Of a stretch of DNA of 64,000 bases, positions 55,350-63,600 are shown piece after piece (positions within the stretch are counted from its first letter, which is position 1; each line of letters starts with the position of its first letter). Origin of the DNA: Maribacter algarum (ex Zhang et al. 2020) (GTDB lineage Bacteria > Bacteroidota > Bacteroidia > Flavobacteriales > Flavobacteriaceae); the NCBI RefSeq assembly GCF_005885635.1, contig NZ_VATY01000001.1:124001-188000 (forward strand). The letters run 5' to 3'. The position numbers were made by a program, and so were the translations under genes. Under the pieces are notes generated by a model. It searched no databases and was not told the DNA's origin. It was given only the letters and a program-made list of their open reading frames with translations.

Positions 55350-56555
55350 CTATTCCTTTCCATCTACATAATTCTGCAAATAGGAATAGCGTTTTGTTAG
55401 CTTTCCATTTCTTGTCATACGAGCACGTTTAAGGACACCGTCTTCATCTTTATTAAAAAAAGCGGGAATCACATGCTTCATAAAGGCAGCTCCGAATCCT
55501 ACACTTGCATCGTTGGGTAATTCGCAAGGTAGATTATCAACTGCCATTACGGCGATGGCAGATTTGTTTTTAAAGTTGGTTTCCTTTTCTGTTTTGGGGT
55601 CGTAACCGTAGATTGGTTTTGCTATGGTGGAGGGTCGAATAGTCGTTGCCACTGGCCCATCAATATCGCAACTGACGTCAGCCACTACTTTGATTTTAAA
55701 ATCGGGATGTTTTGTATCTTCCCGAGTGTACAAATACGGTGCACCGTCTCCGTAGAAATGTCCAGCAATATAGAAGTCAGTTACTTTCGTAAATCTTGTA
55801 AAATTGGTTTTATATTCTTCAGGATTTGCAAAGAAATCCGCTTTGTTACCGCGTACTCCGTCTTTGCGTTTGTTGTATTCGGATGCATCAATTTGACAAT
55901 AGACTGGTTCTTTGAATTCCTCTTCTAAATATTCTCCTACATTTACTTTTCGCATGCCCATTCCGTCGAGCATTTCACGAGCGCCGTTACCTACCCTACC
56001 TCTACCCGTGAGCATAATTTTGATATTCGGGAGTTTTATTTTTTTCAATTCCGAAATCAATGCTTGTTGGTCTGCTAAAGTTTCTGCTTTGGGAAGCTTG
56101 TATGTTCCGTATTTGAGTCCGTAAGCTCGGAATCCGTTATACGCTCCCACGATGCCCGCGTATCTCCCAAAAGCAACAACACGTTGCTCTTTTTGATTGG
56201 TGATAACTTCATGGTCATAGAGTTCGATATTCTTATCAAGAATGGCTTTAAGCAATTTTCGATTATAGGGTTGTTTCTTTATGGTGTGGGAAAAGAAAAA
56301 GTACTTTTTATTGGGAATCAAGGCTTCAATAGGTACTTCTTTTACGCCGAGAAGCACGTCGCATTCTTCCATCTTGGATGCTACTTCGAGTCCCGCAGCT
56401 TTGTACTCCTTATCCTTAAAAACTCGAATTGGTGAAGGTTCGACAATAATCTCCGCCTTTGGATGGTTTTCTAAGACTTTTTGACAGGCTTCCGGTGATA
56501 GTACTACGCGCCGGTCGGGTGGATTTTTGCGCTCTCTGATGATTCCGAACTTCAT
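55350..56555 (-). CDS. Saccharopine/alanine-dehydrogenase-like NAD(P)-dependent enzyme
   Basis: A 401-residue enzyme of the AlaDH/PNT superfamily. N-terminal FGIIRERKNPPDRRVVLSPE is the characteristic lysine-pathway start; then SHTIKKQPYNRKLL, GRYAGIVGAYNGFRAYG, the nucleotide-binding LTGRGRVGNGAREML, and late VADVSCDIDGPVATT and MAVDNLPCELPNDAS. The pattern matches saccharopine dehydrogenase (lysine-forming) and related alanine dehydrogenases; which reaction it performs is unclear. Start ATG 56555 is chosen (the frame stays open 50 codons upstream, but that part runs through the promoter at 56595-56626). Confidence 0.9.
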   Translation of the reverse strand: MKFGIIRERKNPPDRRVVLSPEACQKVLENHPKAEIIVEPSPIRVFKDKEYKAAGLEVASKMEECDVLLGVKEVPIEALIPNKKYFFFSHTIKKQPYNRKLLKAILDKNIELYDHEVITNQKEQRVVAFGRYAGIVGAYNGFRAYGLKYGTYKLPKAETLADQQALISELKKIKLPNIKIMLTGRGRVGNGAREMLDGMGMRKVNVGEYLEEEFKEPVYCQIDASEYNKRKDGVRGNKADFFANPEEYKTNFTRFTKVTDFYIAGHFYGDGAPYLYTREDTKHPDFKIKVVADVSCDIDGPVATTIRPSTIAKPIYGYDPKTEKETNFKNKSAIAVMAVDNLPCELPNDASVGFGAAFMKHVIPAFFNKDEDGVLKRARMTRNGKLTKRYSYLQNYVDGKE

Positions 56556-56594
56556 ATATTCTTGGGTTTGTAACTTTTGGTGCGGTAATAGTTC

Positions 56595-56626
56595 CAAATT
56601 TAACGGATGACAGGACCCTATCAAAA
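56595..56626 (-). promoter_or_regulatory. Bacteroidota promoter for the 55350-56555 gene
   Basis: TAAATTTG (-7) and TTTTG (-33) on the minus strand with exactly 19 bases between them, a near-perfect Bacteroidota promoter, about 40 bp before the ATG at 56555. Confidence 0.8.
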
Positions 56627-56650
56627 CTTTTTTTGGAATACTTTTTGGGG

Positions 56651-56658
56651 TATCTTTG
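56651..56658 (+). promoter_or_regulatory. -7 box for the RNA upstream of ssrA
   Basis: TATCTTTG fits TAnnTTTG. A TTTG lies 15 bases upstream, shorter than ideal spacing. It would start transcription at about 56663-56667. Confidence 0.55.
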
Positions 56659-56662
56659 GCGG

Positions 56663-56757
56663 CCTGTCTGTTATTTGACGGGAGGTGCGTTAGGGATAGA
56701 GGCAAGTACCGTGTACTACCGAAAGCCCGACCTGAGCGTTTTAGCGAAGGGGACGCC
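56663..56757 (+). ncRNA. Candidate structured RNA or ssrA leader
   Basis: A GC-richer segment than its surroundings, beginning right after the -7 box. It folds into a hairpin CCTGTC/GACGGG (56663-56682) and a second one AGTAC-CGT-GTACT (56705-56717). The sequence GCGTTAGGGATAGAGGC and later AGCCCGACCTGAGCG resemble a motif that I recall from intergenic regions of other Flavobacteriia, which I cannot verify here. It could be an independent small RNA or the 5' leader of the tmRNA precursor. Confidence 0.4.
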
Positions 56758-56780
56758 CAAGAAATTGTTCTTTGAAAAAT

Positions 56781-56830
56781 ATTGTCATTCTATTTAAAAA
56801 ATAGATTCCCGCCTACGCGGGAATGACAAT
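56781..56830. repeat. REP-like palindrome directly before ssrA
   Basis: The inner palindrome ATTCCCGC-CTAC-GCGGGAAT (56805-56824) belongs to the widespread REP-like type. An outer pair ATTGTCATTC (56781-56790) and GAATGACAAT (56821-56830) encloses it. Its last base is adjacent to the predicted first base of the tmRNA. No second copy is seen in the window. Confidence 0.6.
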
Positions 56831-57224
56831 GGGGCCGACTGGTTTTGACAGCGAGACCAATGGCAATGTAAGCATGTCGAGCGCTGATGTATAGCTCGTA
56901 AATCTCATATTTCACACTTTTAATTGGCGATAATAACTACGCTCTTGCCGCTTAATCTGAATTATAGTAAGATTAGCCTCGTCTCTACTAGGTAGAGAAG
57001 CGAGATGTTCCTGAATAGCCTCTGTCGACGGCGATTCAATCAGGAGCACCATAAATGTCGATATAAGGCTATTAGCACTCCGATAGTAGCACTAAAACTT
57101 AAGGAGATAAGCGTTGGTTAGGCTGTTTCTGGTCAGGCCTGCGTCGAAAATCAATCAGAAAATAAACATGTAGAAGGCATTAACGTTGCTTGTTTGGACG
57201 AGGGTTCGAATCCCTCCGGCTCCA
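56831..57224 (+). ncRNA. ssrA: Transfer-messenger RNA (tmRNA)
   Basis: Rescues stalled ribosomes and tags unfinished proteins. The 5' end GGGGCCGACTGG and 3' end GGGTTCGAATCCCTCCGGCT form the tRNA-like domain: acceptor GGGGCCG pairs with CGGCTCC (one G-U), the T-arm GGTTCGAATCC is canonical. The 3' CCA is not encoded (ACTA follows), so it must be added. The tag frame begins at GGC 56926 and runs to the TAA at 56953-56955, encoding GDNNYALAA; Ala from the tRNA part precedes it. Total about 394 nt, usual for one-piece tmRNAs of this phylum. Confidence 0.96.
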
Positions 57225-57247
57225 CTATTAAAGTATCAAATTGATAC

Positions 57248-57280
57248 AAAAACCTGTAAAAATCTGATTTACAGGTTTTT
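57248..57280 (+). terminator. Terminator after ssrA
   Basis: Perfect 13-bp stem (AAAAACCTGTAAA and its complement) with a seven-base loop and a T run, 24 bp past the tmRNA end. Confidence 0.85.
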
Positions 57281-58017
57281 ATATTTTTACTAGCTTCATT
57301 TAATATTTAATAATACTGTTAAAAAAGTTACCTATTCGGTAAGTATATCATATTGCACAATTACTCACCGAACAATAAGATAACTTATTGATTTTCTGTT
57401 TTAAAAGTTTAACAGTAAACTTTTTCAATTTTTATAGGGGTTTCCAGCGTTGTTACAGCAAAGATTTTTTAATCGAAAAAACTATAACCTTCAAAAAACT
57501 GAATATCTATTAATTAAAATACATAACACATCTTTAGCGTGTTACTCTCTTGCTTTACATTTCTCACTCGCAAAAGCTCGCTTCAAACTGTAAACGTTCC
57601 GCTCTTTAAACACCATCAAATTCAAACAAAAGAAATTAAAATCCTTTTATTTTTTATACCCAGAGCGCGTTCTCTCTTTCGATACAATAAACAGGAATAA
57701 TTGATTTCAAATTCTATCGATTTGTTTATTAATTGTTCCTTTTACTTCCCATAATGCCTTCACGCTTCTCTTTTTCTATGTCCTTTCTCTCATCAGATTT
57801 GGGTCTAATAAGGGTTTATAGTGAGTCGCAAGCCTTATTATGCATTCGGTCTAAGAACAAATTGGTTTTCTATAGTCGGAAAGGGAAACAACAGCTCAAT
57901 TTTGGAAATTATTCGATTTGAAGACGAACTATTTATATTACTAATAACCATATAGCCATTTCAAGACTATTACTAATATGTTAAATTTTGGTTCAGAAAT
58001 CCCACTACGCTAATCGT
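57281..58017. other. Long spacer without a convincing gene
   Basis: About 737 bp between the ssrA terminator and the AAA+ gene. It is AT-rich, with a pyrimidine-rich stretch on the plus strand (57541-57780). Two short hairpins are seen: CAATAAG/CTTATTG at 57373-57390 and TAATAAGG/CCTTATTA at 57806-57840. A 62-codon frame at 57733-57921 shows no protein-like composition. No copy of the tmRNA 3' end, integrase or transposase remnant was noticed. Confidence 0.6.
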
Positions 58018-59379
58018 TTAGTAGGAAAACGTTTTATCTTGCTTCTTCAATTCCTTTTTAATACCCTCATAAATATCATCTTTAAGTAAAATGGAATTCT
58101 TACGAGAATAGGCCTTCAAGGCGGAGTAATACATAACGTTCACGATTTCCGCCCCAGTAATCTCGTACTTCTCTGCGATTTGCTTCCAATCAATATCTTT
58201 TTTAGCCTTCATCCCAGAGGGCATACTTTGAATCCATAATTTATAACGTTCCTTAACACCAGGTAATGGAAAATGAATGACATTATGAAACCGTCTTAAG
58301 AAGGCATCATCTATATTGTTCTTAAAATTAGAGGCTAATATCAACAACCCGTTAAAGTCTTCAATTCGCTGCAGTAAATAGGAAACCTCTTGATTGGCAA
58401 ACTTGTCATTGGAACTCTGAACACTGGTTCTTTTGCCAAAAAGAGCATCGGCCTCATCGAAGAATAGTACCCAATTTTTTCGTTCGGCCCGAGTAAATAC
58501 CTGTTCTATATGTTTTTCGGTTTCTCCTATGTATTTGGAAACAACTTGTGAAAGATCGATACGATATACTGGGATGTTAAATTTCTTCCCTAAAAGGGTG
58601 GCTGTCAAGGTTTTTCCAGTACCTGCATTTCCATAAAACAAGACGCGATAACCAGGTTTAATCCGTCTGCCAAAAGTTGGATCTTTCAAAACTTTTTGGT
58701 GATGAGACATCCAAATTTGAATATCGTTGATTTGTTCATTCGATTGTGGATGTAATACCAAATCATCCCAATCCATTGAAGTTGAGATTTTTCTCGCTGG
58801 AAATTCAACACTATATACTGGAGATGCTTCCTTACCCATCAGAATTTTTTCGAGCCAATCTGAATCGATTTGTAGCAATCCACTCATATTAGGCTCTCCT
58901 GGGGGCGCCCCTGCAACTTGAAGAATTCCTTGAATAGCGAAAATCGCATCACTACTGAATATTTCTTGATGTACTAACCGTTCTCTAATGTCTAGACCTG
59001 CCAACATATAAATAGCTGTTTCACCAGTGGGCAGAATACCTCGATGTTGTTGTCCTTTTACGCCACCAATGGCAATAAATTCTCCACCTTGAGGGAGTGC
59101 CTTGAGCATTACGTCCTCTATAAAACCAGGTTTTACACTTGGGGTAAGTGCTAAAAGCAACACTAGCTTTTCTTCAAATGAAAAAGGAACATCTACATGT
59201 AAAATAGCGTCTAATTGCGAAGTGAATTCGTCTGTTTTATAGCTTTCAAGAAGAAAGTTGGTTTGATTTTGGTCTGCTGTGATTCGCTCTAGCAAAAGTT
59301 TACCTAAGGTTTCTACCCCCTGCATAAAATAGTCTTGGTACTTACCCACGACTTTCATACTTCCTTCAATTCTTTGCAT
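58018..59379 (-). CDS. AAA+ ATPase of the contractile injection system type
   Basis: A 453-residue ATPase. The N-terminal ~200 residues form a helical/winged-helix region (EEKLVLLLALTPSVKPGFIE, TGETAIYMLAGLDIRER) that resembles the N-domain of the ATPase of eCIS (Afp15/PVC15-like); the C-terminal part is a classical AAA+ module: Walker A GNAGTGKT (250-257), Walker B LFFDEAD (305-311), sensor 1 LASN (349-352) and RRF arginine finger (362-364). In eCIS loci this protein is thought to recycle or remodel the particle. It is the most distal gene of the minus-strand group. Confidence in the AAA+ part is high, in the eCIS link moderate. Confidence 0.85.
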   Translation of the reverse strand: MQRIEGSMKVVGKYQDYFMQGVETLGKLLLERITADQNQTNFLLESYKTDEFTSQLDAILHVDVPFSFEEKLVLLLALTPSVKPGFIEDVMLKALPQGGEFIAIGGVKGQQHRGILPTGETAIYMLAGLDIRERLVHQEIFSSDAIFAIQGILQVAGAPPGEPNMSGLLQIDSDWLEKILMGKEASPVYSVEFPARKISTSMDWDDLVLHPQSNEQINDIQIWMSHHQKVLKDPTFGRRIKPGYRVLFYGNAGTGKTLTATLLGKKFNIPVYRIDLSQVVSKYIGETEKHIEQVFTRAERKNWVLFFDEADALFGKRTSVQSSNDKFANQEVSYLLQRIEDFNGLLILASNFKNNIDDAFLRRFHNVIHFPLPGVKERYKLWIQSMPSGMKAKKDIDWKQIAEKYEITGAEIVNVMYYSALKAYSRKNSILLKDDIYEGIKKELKKQDKTFSY

Positions 59380-59488
59380 AACCTTATATTCTTACATTCA
59401 AACTTTTAAAATCTTAATAATAAAAACGAGGGAAGTATGGATTTTAAGATACTATATATTTATGATGTATTCAATCATTTTGTAGTCT

Positions 59489-60631
59489 TTATTCCCCCTC
59501 CGTTGGCGCAGGCGTTGGCACCACTTCTTCCTCGCAATCTAAATCAACTGAAATATGAAAAGGATCCAGCGCATCACTTGCTGCTTGGGCCATAGCCCTT
59601 CTAGTAGATGCATTCGCGTCATGTAATTGTTGTACATGATCAGTGATACCTGCGCTACAACCTGTATAATTTATGGCTAGCTGAACACTCCCATTGTATT
59701 GGTTAAAGGCCGCAACATGATCTTGCTCATGGGGTGCCAATACATTGTCTATGGCATTGCGAACCCGTTCATGCTGACAATCAGTAAGACCTTGAGGTAC
59801 ATCTGGCAGCGTGACATGTGTTGATACGCTGTAGTTGATTTGCAATTGACCAGTATATCGAAAACAGTCGTTTTCGGTGCAACCTGTGCAGCCTTCTGCG
59901 GCAGTTCGCCGTAAATTTCTGGTAGATCCGACCCCACCATCAAAAGTTCCTTCCGTTTTGCCTTCAAAAGTTACCGAGTTGGCCAAGGCGGTTTTGTTAA
60001 AGGGAGTCCCGAAGGTTTGAAAATCAGGAAGGCTTTCTGGAGCTAATATCTTTTCTTCTTCCATTTCTGCTTCTTTTTCCATACTCATGGCATCATTAGC
60101 GGTGATTTGTTCTACCCCTTTTTCTTTTGTAGGTTCTGCGCTTTGATCTTCGGGCATCATTTGTATTTGGTGACGCCCGTTCTTTTGCTGCTGTACATGT
60201 TTCAATTCGTGTGCCAACAGCTGTTTGGACTCGAGACTGCCCTCCTTAAAATAATCCTTGTTTACTACGACATGGTTTTGCCAGGTAAAAGCTTTAGCTC
60301 CCACCTCCTTAGCTGCATTGGCTGCTTCCCTGTCTGCGTGAAGTTTTACATCGCCGAAATTATCATTCATTCGTCCTTCGAAAAACGTTCGGTTATCCTG
60401 GGAAAGAGGAGTGCCTTTCGTATTGATATTCTTCATATAAGAACTGAAAAAGGGCTTTGATTTTCCACTCGACTGTCCTTTTGATTTTTTTTGTACTTCT
60501 TTCTCCTGGTCTTCACATTTTTCACATTTACGCTGTATTTGCGCTTCAAAGAAATTTTCGTTTTGTTGCTTTTTTTGAGCGGGTTGTTGTTTTTTAACCC
60601 TGCGTCTACGTCTTGATGATTTGTTTTTCAT
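59489..60631 (-). CDS. DUF4157 protein with a second HExxH domain
   Basis: A 380-residue protein beginning with a basic patch (SSRRRRRVKKQQ), then the CxxC element IQRKCEKCEDQEKEVQKK (36-39 are the Cys) that is typical of DUF4157 proteins near eCIS. The DUF4157 domain spans about residues 75-150 (GTPLSQDNRTFFEGRM, FGDVKLHADREA, with zinc motif HELKH at 141-145). A separate C-terminal domain (about 235-370) has four Cys and a second motif HEQDH at 301-305, resembling DUF922-like secreted metalloproteases. It lies 25 bp from the large repeat protein gene on the same strand, so they are co-transcribed. Confidence 0.85.
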   Translation of the reverse strand: MKNKSSRRRRRVKKQQPAQKKQQNENFFEAQIQRKCEKCEDQEKEVQKKSKGQSSGKSKPFFSSYMKNINTKGTPLSQDNRTFFEGRMNDNFGDVKLHADREAANAAKEVGAKAFTWQNHVVVNKDYFKEGSLESKQLLAHELKHVQQQKNGRHQIQMMPEDQSAEPTKEKGVEQITANDAMSMEKEAEMEEEKILAPESLPDFQTFGTPFNKTALANSVTFEGKTEGTFDGGVGSTRNLRRTAAEGCTGCTENDCFRYTGQLQINYSVSTHVTLPDVPQGLTDCQHERVRNAIDNVLAPHEQDHVAAFNQYNGSVQLAINYTGCSAGITDHVQQLHDANASTRRAMAQAASDALDPFHISVDLDCEEEVVPTPAPTEGE

Positions 60632-60655
60632 GATAATTATATTGCTTTTTAATAT

Positions 60656-63600
60656 TTAAATGTCACTATCCGGTCCTATTTCTGCTCTTTTACTACTATC
60701 GACGAAATACTCAACTTTTCTCGTCTGTCGTCTAAATCCGTCTCCCGTTTGCTGAGTATTGGCCTCTGCTGTAAGTTTTTCAAAGATTTGATTCATTAAC
60801 GTTGTTTGGTCAACTTCTGATTCAATGAACTCTGCAGCAATCAAATTATTTAGAATTGCCCTAGCCAGAGATCTTCCCTCATTGAATTCTAAAGTTGCTC
60901 TAACACGCATTCTAAAACGAAGAATGCCCCCCTCTGGCAAAGTTCCTCTTGCTCGATTACTTTCAACCCGTTCTCCTATCCAGTCATTTATATTATCCTC
61001 TACACCTGCCATTGTGCCTGTATTAAACCTGGGGCTTGTTAAAATAATATTTAACGATTGAGCTTCACCTGGCCCTTGAAATCTATTTGCAATTAAATGG
61101 GCTCTGTGTAAACCAGTAGCTGTTGTAGAATTCATTCTTGACCTACCGGAGACTCCTGTATCACGTTGTCGTGCGAGTCCCGTCCCAACTATTTCCTGAT
61201 TTTCGGTTCTGACTTGAGTTGTGGATTCGAGTTCGTTTTCACTAAGAGTGGCTGTAAAATTATTCCCGTTTTGAGTAGTAACCTCTATTTGGAAGGCATC
61301 TCTTGCATCTCCTTCAAAATCCATAAAGTCGATATCATCGATTTGGTATTCGGTGTGATTGCCACTACTACTACCAGGCTGTAGTTTTCCTTCGTTATCA
61401 AAATGATATGCATTCAAACCTGTCCCACCAGTTCTCCTGATATGAGCCTTTCTATCACTTGTTTTATCTATTACGGCATATCCCTTTCCAGTTACATTAG
61501 TTTTCAATGTATTTCCTGGCGGATTTAACAATGCTCCTGAACTATTTAAAAATGTAGAACCAACATTGCTACTTAGATAAAGATCTATATCCCCTTCTAT
61601 AAGTTCTGGCATTAAACCAAATACAAGGGCAACCTTTAATTTTAAAGTATTCATAGCTGCGTCCAGTTCGGTCTGAGCTGCAGCAACTCTCTGTTCATCA
61701 TTGGCCTGATCAGCACTGGCAAGAGCATCGGCTTTTTGCTTTGCTACCCCATGTTGTGACTCGGCGTCATTAATGGCATTGGTTTTTGCTTCATCTCCAT
61801 TGGTAGCCTGGCGCCAAACACTTATTTTAGCAGTTAAATCCATTGGGTCACTCGCCACCTTGATTTTTGTAGTTCCACCCTCGTTTTCAACCCAAAGTCG
61901 ATGAGCCTCACCTCCAGCACTAAATCCGAATACTGCTCCGAAGGCAGCTCTAATTCCACCTACAACCCTTTCCCCAAACTCAATGACCCGCAATATGCCA
62001 TCAATTATAGGCCTACCCATCCGCAATGCTTTTGCAACCAGCCAGTCGATTCCTTCGGTTATTTTCACTCGAATGCCTTGTATGATTTCGGCTATACGAC
62101 TACTAATACCTCCCAAACCAACTTGATTAGCCAAGAAACCAATCATTACCGGTATGCCTCTAGCCATAGCACCTTCGAGGTAATCCGCCGCTGCACTTAC
62201 ATTACCAGCTGCTATTTCCGCAATACCTGTCACAAATGAATTCAAGATTTCCAACATCGCTCTCAATTGCTCAATAAACGATTGAATGGCTCTGTAAATA
62301 GCAATGACGCTATTGATGACCGCCATGATACCGGTTGGGTCTAAAAAGCTTAATAATTTGGTAGTGACCGAAGCAATGATTCGGGTCATTATCCAGTTTT
62401 TAGCCGCATCAAGGACCATATTCCATAATTCACTCAATTTTTCTTGTACGTATTCCCAAATAGCAATAGGTCCCCGTTCGATAACATCTTTGATAAAAGT
62501 CCAGATTCCTGTTAACTTATCTATAGCACCTTTGATTTTAGCCACTTTTTCGGCTCCAATTTGTTCTGTCAGCTTTAACCATACTCTTTCCATTATATGG
62601 TCGACACTAACACCCAATATTTGCATGATTAGGTTTAGAATACTCTTAAAGCTAAGGTCGGGTGGCATTTGTATGCCAAGATCACCGAGAGAACCAAACA
62701 GCCAATTCGCTAAACCACTCATTAAATGATTCAGAATATTATCGAAGAATTGGGTAAAGCCCTGTTTTATTCCGCGAAGAATGTTCTTAAGGAAGCCTAT
62801 AGGGTCTCGCTTAATGTTTCCGAATGCTTCTATCGAGCGCTGAATAATATTGTTTACCGTTTCAAACGGGAAATTCATCGCGATAAGCAGCAATTCAACA
62901 ACGATTTGAACAATTGTAATTACAAATCGGATTAAACGAATAATAGGATCGCCAAAGGTGGCAACTATCCTGAGGAAGACATCGAAAGGGTTAAGGAAGT
63001 CATTCCAGTCCAAAGATTCCCAAAGACTTGTAAATAAACCGATGACATAATCCCATGTGAAATTGAGCTGTTCGACAGCGGTTTCCACTTTTTGGGTCAT
63101 CGAATCAATTTTTCCACTTTCTTTTAGCTGCTGGAATTGTGCTTCCCCACCTTCCATCAGACTAAAGAAGCCATGAATCATATTCTCGGTATTTCGGAGT
63201 ACCACGTTACCCGTAAAGGGATCTTTTCCGATTAGCACGGTAATTAAGAAATAGCCCCTGGTTTCCTTGGCAAAGTTGCTTAATCGATTTAGTAATGCCT
63301 CTTTTAGAATACCAACGAGAATGACCATGGCATCCGTGAAGAAATCGATAATTCGATTGATTGGAGTGAGGAAGGCCTGCGCAATTTCAGTAAAAGTATC
63401 TATAGGGTGGAAGAGCGAATCAAAGGTTATAAGTCCCCAAATTGTGGTAAAAATATTCCCAACATCACTAATGAGATCTTGTACAAGCCCAATACTTCTA
63501 TCTATCCAATGCACGCATTTTACGAAAATGCCATTCTCTTCCATTTGAGCCTTAATCTGAGCCCCACGTTCTCCAAGAACTTTTAGAGATGCGTTCAAAA

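Noticed and set aside
57733-57921. 62-codon frame in the spacer after ssrA
   Set aside because: No recognisable motif, starts with a run of Leu/Ser-rich codons typical of AT-rich noncoding DNA.
56831-58017. Integrated genomic island at the 3' end of ssrA
   Set aside because: No integrase gene and no second copy of the tmRNA 3' end was found in the window.
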